DNA from: an uncultured Clostridia bacterium
GTDB lineage: Bacteria; Bacillota; Clostridia; TANB77; CAG-508
Length of the DNA stretch: 41,402 bases
Assembly (NCBI GenBank): GCA_944393395.1
Contig: CALYAB010000006.1
Span: 1 to 41,402 of the forward strand
Reading direction: 5' to 3'
Of the stretch, positions 8,544 through 15,745 are shown piece after piece. The notes under the pieces are model-generated. The model was not told the DNA's origin. It was given only the letters and a program-made list of their open reading frames with translations, and ran no database searches. Each line of letters begins with the position of its first letter. The stretch's first letter is position 1. A program made the translations under genes and the position numbers.

Positions 8544-9755
8544 ATGAAAAATATATTTAAAGAATATGCTGCAAATGAAAATCATCCGAACTGGAAAAAT
8601 ATATCTCAAAGGCAAAAATTCTTAAGTACAAATCCTGACGATATTAGGTCAGTTTTTGAAAGAGATTATACTAGAATTATCCATTGTAATGCATATAAAA
8701 GATTAAAGCATAAAACACAAGTATTCTTTTCTCCTGAAAGCGACCATATCTGTACCAGAAGTGAACATGTATCATATGTAGAATCTATAAGTTATACAAT
8801 TGCAAATCATTTAGGATTAAACACAGAATTAACAAAAGCTATATCTGTAGCTCATGATATTGGACACAGTCCGTTTGGTCATGCCGGTGAAAAAATTCTA
8901 TCAACAATTTCTCAAAGAGATTTAGGTACTACTTTCTGGCATGAAAAAAATGGGTTAGAATTTGTTGATTATATAGAATTATTAGAAAATAAAGAAAAAT
9001 TTAAAAATAATCTAAATCTTACTTATGCTGTTAGAGACGGCATCATTTCTCATTGTGGAGAAATTGATGAAAATTGTTTACGACCTAGAAAAGAATTTAT
9101 TGATTTATCTACATATGTAAGACCTAATCAATATTCTCCATATACTTGGGAAGGTTGTGTTGTAAAAATATCTGACAAAATATCTTATATAGGAAGAGAT
9201 ATTGAAGATGCCATTACTTTAGGAATTATAGACGAACATTTAGATGAACTATATAGTTTATTACACTACGATTTACCTAATAAAAAAATTAATAATACAA
9301 TTATTATAAATTATTTAGTATGTGATTTAGCTAAAAACTCATCTCCTGATAAAGGATTATGCTTTTCTGATGAAGCTTTCGATTTATTAAATAAAATTAA
9401 AGAATTTAACTATAAAAATATTTATTTCTCAGATAGATTACAAGCATCTATTAAATATTTTGATTTAGTGATCAATGAAATATATGATACTTTAAAATCT
9501 TGCTATGCTAAAGAAAATACTATTTCTATTTTAAAGAAATATTTGCCTAAGATTTCTAACAAACTTTCTGATAGCTTTTTGAGCTTCTTATCTAATTATT
9601 ACAATTTAGATAATAGAGACGAATTAAAATTAATTAATGATGTAATATTTGATTTTAATAACGAGAAAGATTTTTATAAATGCATTATCTATTATATTTC
9701 TGGTATGACTGATAAATTTGCTATTGAAATTTATAATGATATTATCGGATTTTAA
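8544..9755 (+). CDS. dgt: dGTP triphosphohydrolase-like HD protein
   Basis: 403 aa. The HD-domain metal ligands are readable: RSEHVSYVE (H75), AHDIGHSPFGHAGE (H104-D105, plus following histidines), and a later CVVKISDKISYIGRDIEDA segment that carries the last Asp. The N-terminus NAYKRLKHKTQVF matches the dGTPase family. These enzymes hydrolyse dNTPs to the deoxynucleoside and triphosphate and help keep the dNTP pool in balance. The upstream region carries CGGAGGAAA spaced 5-6 nt from the ATG. It is divergent from the kinase unit at 7658-8386, a pairing that hints at shared nucleotide metabolism. Substrate specificity within the family varies. Confidence 0.88.
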   Translation: MKNIFKEYAANENHPNWKNISQRQKFLSTNPDDIRSVFERDYTRIIHCNAYKRLKHKTQVFFSPESDHICTRSEHVSYVESISYTIANHLGLNTELTKAISVAHDIGHSPFGHAGEKILSTISQRDLGTTFWHEKNGLEFVDYIELLENKEKFKNNLNLTYAVRDGIISHCGEIDENCLRPRKEFIDLSTYVRPNQYSPYTWEGCVVKISDKISYIGRDIEDAITLGIIDEHLDELYSLLHYDLPNKKINNTIIINYLVCDLAKNSSPDKGLCFSDEAFDLLNKIKEFNYKNIYFSDRLQASIKYFDLVINEIYDTLKSCYAKENTISILKKYLPKISNKLSDSFLSFLSNYYNLDNRDELKLINDVIFDFNNEKDFYKCIIYYISGMTDKFAIEIYNDIIGF

Positions 9756-9782
9756 AAGGGCTTCTTAAATAGAAACCCTTTT
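9754..9782. terminator. Bidirectional intrinsic terminator
   Basis: AAAAGGG (9754-9760) pairs with CCCTTTT (9776-9782), with additional TTC/GAA pairing inside and T-rich tails on both sides. It separates the convergent dgt and sensor kinase genes and overlaps both 3' ends. Confidence 0.75.
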
Positions 9783-11240
9783 ATTTTTATCTTTTTCTTT
9801 TATTTCCTTTTCACGATATGATAATACTTTATATCCATTTTTATTATCAAAAATTATTTTAATTACTTTAGTAAAGTTATCTTTTGATGGCTTTCCATAT
9901 TCTTGAATAATCAGGCTCGCCTTATATTTTCTTAATGTATCAAATGTATTCATGAATCCCATTCCTGTTCCACCATCATCTTCATGTGTTGTGCTTGGCT
10001 TTATTCCAAGATTTATTAATGTTTCTAGTTCAAATTCTATACCAGAATCATATATGTATAGACTATAAAATCCATCAATTATTCCTATTCTAACAAGAAT
10101 ATTTTTATTGATATTTTCAGAATTATTTATTGCTATAATTGCATTTTTTATATGGTCTGCAAGTAAAATTTCTAAATCTTCTTTTTCAATATATTTGTTT
10201 ATCATATGATGTATGTTTCCATTTATTTGTAATTCAAATTCAATTTTACTTTTTATACATTCTGATTGCATATATTCTAGCATAGTATCTATTTCAGAAA
10301 TACCCGTTTTTTCCAAATCAACATTTACAAATTCATCTTGCATCTCTGTTGATAATTTTTCTATTTTATTCATTATTTTATTATTGTCTATTACATTTCT
10401 TGATGATATTTGATTTACTTCATATTCTAATGACTTTAGTTTATGTGCTATCGAATGGTTTGTTTTACTAAGTTTTAAATTTTCTTCTTTTAGTTCTTCT
10501 ATTTCTTTGCTTTTATTCTCTAGCTCTTTTTTTGTTTCTTCGGCTTCTCTTTCCTGTAGCTTTTGTTTGTAATATAGTTGCAAGGATTTTTGGATGGTGA
10601 TGAACATGATGATGGAGAATAAAATAAAAATCACATGCACCTTTCTATTAATTATTTTATCATAATTTGACAATATCATTGTACAAAATAAAATCATTAT
10701 ACTAATATTTAAAATTAAAATTTCTGCATATTCATTTTTCATATTTCTTTGTAAAAATATAAATCCTTTTTTAAATCTTTTTATCCTACAAAAAGTGGAA
10801 ATTAATATTGAATATATAATTAATATTAAAATTAAACCTATGTATTCATTATATTCATTAAGTAAAATTGTTGGTATAATTGTCGGAAGAAATGATATTA
10901 TTACACTTAATGAGAATATAATGTAATTTATACTTAAAGATATAACTGTTATTAATAATGTGTATGCAAATCTTTGATTTGTATATAATTTAAATACAAT
11001 ACTTATCAATAAAACCATAAAAATTATATTATATGAAAATCCAAGTATAATTTTTATTAATCTACATATTAAAGATATAGCTATCATACTAACAATTATC
11101 ATTAAACTCTTTTTTATGGTCATATTCAAGGTTTTATTTATAATCTTAAAATTTATATAATACGTAAAAATACATATATAAAATATCTTTATAATATCTG
11201 CTATATTTTCTATATCTTCTATTTCCATTATAAAATCCAT
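9765..11240 (-). CDS. Membrane sensor histidine kinase, GHKL ATPase type
   Basis: 491 aa. The first roughly 220 residues hold six or seven hydrophobic membrane segments. A coiled-coil linker (EREAEETKKELENKSKEIEELK) follows, then the histidine box NHSIAHKLKSLEYE, then a GHKL ATPase domain with the glycine motif DDGGTGMGF and the N-box region LLADHIKNAI. This architecture is AgrC-like, used for peptide sensing in Firmicutes, but no agrB/agrD is present. Its likely partner is the Spo0A-C response regulator upstream on the same strand (11607-12395), although two terminators and a tiny ORF lie between them. The ATG at 11240 follows GAGGATACAAAA. The signal is unknown. Confidence 0.85.
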   Translation of the reverse strand: MDFIMEIEDIENIADIIKIFYICIFTYYINFKIINKTLNMTIKKSLMIIVSMIAISLICRLIKIILGFSYNIIFMVLLISIVFKLYTNQRFAYTLLITVISLSINYIIFSLSVIISFLPTIIPTILLNEYNEYIGLILILIIYSILISTFCRIKRFKKGFIFLQRNMKNEYAEILILNISIMILFCTMILSNYDKIINRKVHVIFILFSIIMFITIQKSLQLYYKQKLQEREAEETKKELENKSKEIEELKEENLKLSKTNHSIAHKLKSLEYEVNQISSRNVIDNNKIMNKIEKLSTEMQDEFVNVDLEKTGISEIDTMLEYMQSECIKSKIEFELQINGNIHHMINKYIEKEDLEILLADHIKNAIIAINNSENINKNILVRIGIIDGFYSLYIYDSGIEFELETLINLGIKPSTTHEDDGGTGMGFMNTFDTLRKYKASLIIQEYGKPSKDNFTKVIKIIFDNKNGYKVLSYREKEIKEKDKNKRVSI

Positions 11241-11297
11241 TTTTGTATCCTCTAATCCTCTATTACAATATATTTATTTTGATTATATATAAAAATA

Positions 11298-11343
11298 AAG
11301 AGATAATCAATAAATCTTTATTTTTATTTACTAATTATCTCTT
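11298..11343 (-). terminator. Intrinsic terminator after the 16-aa ORF
   Basis: AAGAGATAAT (11298-11307) and ATTATCTCTT (11334-11343) form a 10-bp stem with a 26-nt loop. Read leftward, the stem is followed by TTATTTTTATA. It separates the tiny ORF at 11367-11417 from the kinase gene. Confidence 0.7.
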
Positions 11344-11366
11344 ATCTATTTCATCTATTCATAATA

Positions 11367-11417
11367 TTAAAGCCAATGACTAAGCCATTTTAACATTGCA
11401 TCATACCAATCTAACAT
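11367..11417 (-). CDS. 16-aa Trp-rich amphipathic peptide ORF
   Basis: ATG at 11417 is preceded by AAGGTGGTGATAGGTT, a good ribosome binding site. The product is MLDWYDAMLKWLSHWL, followed by TAA. Three Trp residues with Leu/Met on one face and Asp, Lys, Ser and His on the other suggest a short amphipathic helix. The ORF sits between terminator hairpins at 11481-11511 and 11298-11343, so it looks like its own short transcript placed between a response regulator and its GHKL kinase. Candidate roles are a signalling peptide, a PSM-like membrane peptide or a leader peptide. A ribosome binding site plus 16 codons could also arise by chance in AT-rich DNA. An overlapping 18-codon ORF in another frame starts about 11449 and also has an AGAAGG site. 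Confidence 0.45.
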   Translation of the reverse strand: MLDWYDAMLKWLSHWL

Positions 11418-11480
11418 AACCTATCACCACCTTTTCTTTCCTATTTACAAAAAGCATTTTTACCTTCTTACAAATAAAAA

Positions 11481-11511
11481 TTACCATCTTTCCATAAAAA
11501 AAAGACGGTAA
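11481..11511 (-). terminator. Terminator or attenuator upstream of the 16-aa ORF
   Basis: TTACCATCTTT (11481-11491) pairs with AAAGACGGTAA (11501-11511) with one G-U pair and a 9-nt loop. Read leftward, TTTTTATTT follows. It lies 60 nt upstream of the tiny ORF and may attenuate its transcription. Confidence 0.6.
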
Positions 11512-11556
11512 CTCATCATAAGAAAAAATGGTGAAAAAAGGCTATATATAGCAAAA

Positions 11557-11602
11557 AACATATCGTAAGTATTAATTCAAACTTTAACACTCACGATATG
11601 TT
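11557..11602 (-). terminator. Intrinsic terminator of the response regulator gene
   Basis: AACATATCGT (11557-11566) and ACGATATGTT (11593-11602) pair perfectly, extended by AGT/ACT beyond one mismatch. Read leftward, TTTTTTG follows. It starts just after the stop codon at 11607. Confidence 0.8.
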
Positions 11603-11606
11603 CAAT

Positions 11607-12395
11607 TTATATTTCTCTTTCTATCTTTTCTACATAATAATAAATAAATTCCATTGGAGTTGGTATCCCAGTTTCTGGGTTAACTCTTGCTCTATAATAT
11701 TCCAACAAATCATCTACTGCAGTTTTATTCCAAGCATGTATTATGGCATTTTGGATTCCATTTGTAATTGTATTTCCAGATTTCTTGTATTTGCCAGTTA
11801 AATACCTAATCACATTTATATTGCTTTCTTTGTTCTTAATTAAATATAATATTGCGTCATGTATGTACTTTCTTCCTACCATTTTAGATGGTATTCCTAT
11901 TAAATCTAATTCTCTAGATATGCAATCTGAAATCTTTTGTTCATTATCTTTCAACTCACTCTTTAATATCTCTACTGTTTTTTGTGGAGATACTTCTCTT
12001 AAACTCATAAATTTATTCAAAACATAATCCGCTGAATATTTCGGATGGTTTTTGTATAATATGATATCAGCACCATCTCTATGAAGTATGTTATATACTC
12101 TTTTTGAATTTATATGAGTTGTTACAATTATAATTGGTTCATAATCTAAATTCAAAGCCTTTAACTCAGAAAGAAATTCTAAAGAATCAGTATTTCCTGA
12201 TGTACTATTATTTAATTCTAAATCTAGTACTATCCCATCAGGATGTTTTGATTTTACATATTTTAAACCTTCTATATCTGAATCTGTAATTCCAATAATT
12301 TCTACATCTTTTCTATTTTTTGCACTATTAATAAAATTATTACAATCAACTATGTCATCTTCTATTATTAATATTCTCATAGACCTATTTATCAC
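11607..12395 (-). CDS. Response regulator with Spo0A-type DNA-binding domain
   Basis: 262 aa. Residues 6-125 are a receiver domain: acidic pair D13-D14 (IIEDDIVD), phosphoacceptor D58 (GIVLDLEL), a Thr near 92 and K115. The C-terminal half resembles the Spo0A effector domain: LDLIGIPSKMVGRKYIHDAI, then VIRYLTGKYKKSGNTITNGIQNAIIHAW, with the recognition-helix-like SxxxxNxIQNAI pattern. It is not a clear Spo0A orthologue because the receiver and the distal segment diverge. The most likely start is GTG at 12395, after GAAAGGG; no in-frame ATG has a better site. It is probably phosphorylated by the GHKL kinase at 9765-11240, an unusual pairing since AgrC-like kinases normally partner with LytTR regulators. 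Confidence 0.8.
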   Translation of the reverse strand: MINRSMRILIIEDDIVDCNNFINSAKNRKDVEIIGITDSDIEGLKYVKSKHPDGIVLDLELNNSTSGNTDSLEFLSELKALNLDYEPIIIVTTHINSKRVYNILHRDGADIILYKNHPKYSADYVLNKFMSLREVSPQKTVEILKSELKDNEQKISDCISRELDLIGIPSKMVGRKYIHDAILYLIKNKESNINVIRYLTGKYKKSGNTITNGIQNAIIHAWNKTAVDDLLEYYRARVNPETGIPTPMEFIYYYVEKIEREI

Positions 12396-12424
12396 ATGTA
12401 TACACCCTTTCTTTTTTTATAATA

Positions 12425-12474
12425 TACCATATTTCGCCATGAAATACCATAATTCTACAAAATATTTTACCATA
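12425..12474. promoter_or_regulatory. Three TACCATA repeats in a divergent promoter region
   Basis: TACCATA occurs at 12425-12431, 12445-12451 and 12468-12474, spaced 20 and 23 bp, about two helical turns. They lie between the response regulator gene and the divergent XRE gene. The third copy extends to AATATTTTACC, and its reverse complement GGTAAAATATT recurs near 12950 upstream of the small membrane protein. Candidate operators for the XRE protein or the response regulator. Confidence 0.4.
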
Positions 12475-12528
12475 TAGAAGCAGAAACTGTATTATAAAAT
12501 TTATTCAAGAATAAATAGGAGGTATTTT

Positions 12529-12876
12529 ATGAATAAATCAGATTTAGAAGATGAAGAGAAGGAAAAAATCTTAAGAGGTAAAAGAATAAAAAATATTAGA
12601 GAAAACGAATTACATATGACAAAAACTCAATTGGCTGAAAAAATTGGAGTATCTAGCCAATTCCTTGGCTTAGTTGAAGAAGGTAGAGGTAATCTTGTAT
12701 ATAGAAGTATTAAAAAACTTAGAGATTTATCAAACCACTCTGCTGATTATATCCTATATGGACTTGATGACAATGTAATTAATAAAACTAAAAAGCTTTT
12801 AGAAAAATATACTGATGAAGAAATTTCAAATGCTATTAGCATTCTTAATGATATTGCTATTTTCATAAAAAAATAG
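12529..12876 (+). CDS. XRE-family HTH transcriptional regulator
   Basis: 115 aa. A Cro/C1-type helix-turn-helix spans about residues 16-70: KRIKNIRENELHMTKTQLAE, then KIGVSSQFLGLVEEGRGN, where Q and the S-x-x-F-L-G turn are typical. The C-terminal 40 residues are a helical tail, probably for dimerisation. AGGAGG lies 7 nt before the ATG. The gene is divergent from the Spo0A-C regulator and is followed by a 51-aa membrane peptide. Similar short XRE proteins sit beside mobile or peptide-signalling genes. The likely operators are the TACCATA repeats just upstream. Confidence 0.88.
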   Translation: MNKSDLEDEEKEKILRGKRIKNIRENELHMTKTQLAEKIGVSSQFLGLVEEGRGNLVYRSIKKLRDLSNHSADYILYGLDDNVINKTKKLLEKYTDEEISNAISILNDIAIFIKK

Positions 12877-12992
12877 TCGTTTTTTTAAACTTTTTTGTGT
12901 TTTTTGTATTATTTTGAATATATTATATTGATTTATTGTTTATACTTTGGTAAAATATTCCATGTAAAATACTGTAAAAGGTGGAATATAAT

Positions 12993-13148
12993 ATGATAAC
13001 TTCTTATATAATATATTTATATACATTGCCAAAAGAGGTACAACTTGAGCAAATACTAATAATTATCACTTTCTTTTTTATTTTATTAATTATATGTACA
13101 ATTTTGGATTTTTTTATCCCAAAATTTTTTAATAAAAAAGATAATTAA
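12993..13148 (+). CDS. 51-aa single-span membrane protein
   Basis: 51 aa starting MITSYIIYLYTLPKEVQ. Residues 20-42 are a continuous hydrophobic stretch (LIIITFFFILLIICTILDFF), followed by a basic tail ending KKDN. AAGGTGG lies 7-8 nt before the ATG. It follows the XRE gene after 116 bp; a GGTAAAATATT element in that gap matches one upstream of the XRE gene, so the two may share a regulator. Function unknown. It is too short to place in a family. Confidence 0.6.
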   Translation: MITSYIIYLYTLPKEVQLEQILIIITFFFILLIICTILDFFIPKFFNKKDN

Positions 13149-13208
13149 TTATTTTCTTATATTTTCCGTATTGTCATCATGGTATATCTTTGATATACTT
13201 TATTCATT

Positions 13209-14120
13209 ATGGAAAATATTTATAGATATAATAAATTAAATCAATATTATAAAAACAAATTTGGAGAACGTGTTTTAAAAATATGCATTAATGGTCATTT
13301 TACTTGTCCTAACAGAGATGGTACTTTAAGTACATCTGGTTGTATTTTTTGTAGTGAACATGGCTCAGGGGAACATCTATCTCCATATAAAGATATCTCA
13401 AATCAAGTAGAAGATTTTTTTAAAAGTCCTCGTTCAAATAGAGCCAATAAATTTATTGCGTATTTTCAGAATTTTTCTAATACTTATGACTCTATTAATA
13501 ATTTAAAAAAGAAATATGACAGTGCTTTAATAAATCCTAAAATCATTGGATTATCAATAGCTACACGCCCAGATTGTATTGATGAAAATGTTGTTAAATT
13601 ATTAAGCACTTATTCTAAAAATTACTATGTATCTGTAGAATTAGGCTTGCAAACTTCTAACGAAGAAATTGGAGTCTTAATAAATAGACAATATACTAAT
13701 AAGCAATTTACAAATGCTGTTACATTATTAAATAAATATAATATTGATGTTATTGCTCATATTATGGTTGGTCTACCAAATGAAACTTTTGAAGATATAA
13801 AAAATACTGTTAATTTTATAAATGACCACAATATTCAAGGATTAAAAATACATAATACATATATTGTTAAAAATACTATTTTAGCTGATATGTACTATTC
13901 TAATAAGTATACTCCAATTTCTTTAGAATATTATTTATATTGCTTAACATATATCATTTCACATATAAATCCCAAAATTGTAATTCATAGAATATCTGGT
14001 GATGCTCCTAAAGAATTATTGATAGCTCCAAATTGGGATTTACACAAAAAATGGATATTAAATGGGTTGGATAAAAAATTAAAAGAAGAAAACTTGTATC
14101 AAGGAATATTTTATTATTAA
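13209..14120 (+). CDS. TIGR01212-type radical SAM protein
   Basis: 303 aa, a normal length. The iron-sulfur ligands are C33, C45 and C48 in CPNRDGT...SGCIFC, the spacing typical of this family and not the common CxxxCxxC. KFIAYFQNFSNTY, IGLSIATRPDCI and VSVELGLQT follow in the usual order. The E. coli relative is YhcC. The reaction is not established in detail from sequence. No good ribosome binding site precedes the ATG at 13209; no better start is seen. It ends 7 bp from the convergent YgjP-like gene. Confidence 0.9.
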   Translation: MENIYRYNKLNQYYKNKFGERVLKICINGHFTCPNRDGTLSTSGCIFCSEHGSGEHLSPYKDISNQVEDFFKSPRSNRANKFIAYFQNFSNTYDSINNLKKKYDSALINPKIIGLSIATRPDCIDENVVKLLSTYSKNYYVSVELGLQTSNEEIGVLINRQYTNKQFTNAVTLLNKYNIDVIAHIMVGLPNETFEDIKNTVNFINDHNIQGLKIHNTYIVKNTILADMYYSNKYTPISLEYYLYCLTYIISHINPKIVIHRISGDAPKELLIAPNWDLHKKWILNGLDKKLKEENLYQGIFYY

Positions 14121-14126
14121 CTAATT

Positions 14127-14861
14127 TTATATCATAACTCTATTTACATTTTTCTTTAACCATTTATCAATCTCAAAATAATTTGGGATGTATTTTTGGA
14201 CTAAATTATAAAAGTTAGAACTATGATTTGCATATGTAATGTGTGACAATTCATGAACAATAATGGCATCTATTTTATCTTCTGGTAGCATTATTATTCT
14301 GTTACTAAAATGAAGTCTCCTTTTACTTGGTATGCAACTACCATATTTACTAATTGCATCCCCTACTTTAAACTCATTATAACTTATTTGCATTTTTTCA
14401 CTCCAATATGGTACCTTTACATTAAGGTACTCTATCGTCTTCACACTAAGAAATTTCTTTACATATTTATCTATTACCTCTTTGTTTTCTTCATTGTTTA
14501 ATACTTCTGGAACTTCTATTGAAAATATTTTATTACATTCATCTAAAGTTATCTTTATTCTTTTTTTATTAGTATATTCCATATCTATACTATAATCTTC
14601 ACCTTTATAACTTATTTTTTCTCCTGTATACCAATGTTTTATTTTTTTATTTTCCTTAGAAATAATTTGCATATATTGTTCATATATTTTTTCTTCATAC
14701 TGCTTTAATATTTCTAACATTTTTTTCTTAGATAAATATTTAGACTTACTAATATTTAAAATGTTCCCTTTAAAATATATTTTTATTGAATCTGTGTTTT
14801 TATAATTTCTTATTATGACAGGAATTTCTTTTTCTTTTATTTTTATAAAATACTTTGACAT
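14127..14861 (-). CDS. YgjP-like metallopeptidase (DUF45)
   Basis: 244 aa. The zinc motif is HELSHITYANHSSNFY near residue 203 (HExxH followed by a third His), the M48/SprT-related pattern of the YgjP family. Upstream segments KYGSCIPSKRRLHFS and MLPEDKIDAIIVHE are also family-typical. It is cytoplasmic with no signal peptide. Family members are predicted zinc peptidases, often near nucleotide or restriction genes, and their substrate is unknown. AGAGG precedes the ATG at 14861 and overlaps the end of the upstream phosphatase gene, so the two form an operon. Confidence 0.85.
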   Translation of the reverse strand: MSKYFIKIKEKEIPVIIRNYKNTDSIKIYFKGNILNISKSKYLSKKKMLEILKQYEEKIYEQYMQIISKENKKIKHWYTGEKISYKGEDYSIDMEYTNKKRIKITLDECNKIFSIEVPEVLNNEENKEVIDKYVKKFLSVKTIEYLNVKVPYWSEKMQISYNEFKVGDAISKYGSCIPSKRRLHFSNRIIMLPEDKIDAIIVHELSHITYANHSSNFYNLVQKYIPNYFEIDKWLKKNVNRVMI

Positions 14862-14874
14862 TTATTACCTCTTA

Positions 14875-15339
14875 TTAAATTTGATTTTTTTGTTCTAAAT
14901 AATCCATAAAACCGTTACATCCTTCTACTATATCATTATATGTAACAGTAAAATTTCCTGTATACCATGGGTCTGCAATATCTCTCGGATTTTTTGAAAA
15001 ATCTAATAATCTATATATCTTATTTTGATTGTCGCTTCCTACAATTCTTAAAATGTTACGTATATTACTCTCTTCCATTCCTATGATATAATCATATTTT
15101 TCATAATCTTCTTTTTTTATTCTTGTAGCTTTATGTTTTGTATATGGTATTCCCATTTCGTCTAATTTGTCTTTTGCCCCATAGTGCATATCACTGCCTG
15201 ATTCTTCATAGCTTGTTGCCCTAGATACAATATAAAATTTATTTTCTAAGTTTCTTTTTTTGACCATATCTTTAAAAATATACTCTGCCATAGGCGATCT
15301 ACATATATTTCCTAAACATACAAATAAAATTTTAATCAT
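14875..15339 (-). CDS. Low-molecular-weight protein tyrosine phosphatase
   Basis: 154 aa from the preferred start. The P-loop is FVCLGNICRSPM (nucleophile C8, R14, S15), and the general acid is in ADPWYTGNF (D123). Both are intact, so an active phosphatase is expected. The reading frame extends five codons upstream to 15354, but GGAGG ends only 6 nt before the ATG at 15339, which is therefore the likely start. It may dephosphorylate protein tyrosine or arginine residues. It is co-transcribed with the YgjP-like gene. Confidence 0.92.
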   Translation of the reverse strand: MIKILFVCLGNICRSPMAEYIFKDMVKKRNLENKFYIVSRATSYEESGSDMHYGAKDKLDEMGIPYTKHKATRIKKEDYEKYDYIIGMEESNIRNILRIVGSDNQNKIYRLLDFSKNPRDIADPWYTGNFTVTYNDIVEGCNGFMDYLEQKNQI

Positions 15340-15745
15340 TTTTATCCTCCACATTTTATTAATATATATTTATTGTTTTTAAATTATTAAATGTCTTTAT
15401 TTGCATATTTTATCATGTATGAAATATATTGTAAATATTTAAAATTTTGTTATCAAAGATACTACAAGAAGTTACATTCACAACTTATAGCATTTGATAT
15501 CTATAATCACTTTTAAACTATAAATTATAACTATTTGAAATTAATTTAAACATAAAAATCTTTAAATTCTCTCTTAAGTAAGATATAGAATTAATTATAT
15601 TTAGCAAAGCAAATATAATTGTCTATTAATTGGTTGCTATTTTAGTATTTAGTAACACTTTTTCATTTTTCTAACAATATCTTTTTACTGCTTAAGAGCA
15701 ATCCTATACCAAGATTTTCAAATCTTCTTCAGTTAATTCAATCTT
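15340..15745. other. Trailer side of the CRISPR array, no gene
   Basis: About 400 bp of AT-rich DNA between the phosphatase gene and the last CRISPR repeat. The only structure I see is an inverted repeat AATTATATTTAGC (15593-15605) with GCAAATATAATT (15609-15620), one base bulged, which could terminate or stabilise the pre-crRNA end. No ORF with a ribosome binding site. Confidence 0.5.

Noticed and set aside
11367..11417. agrD-type cyclic peptide precursor
   Set aside because: No Cys or Ser in the right place, no charged C-terminal tail and no AgrB protease in the window.
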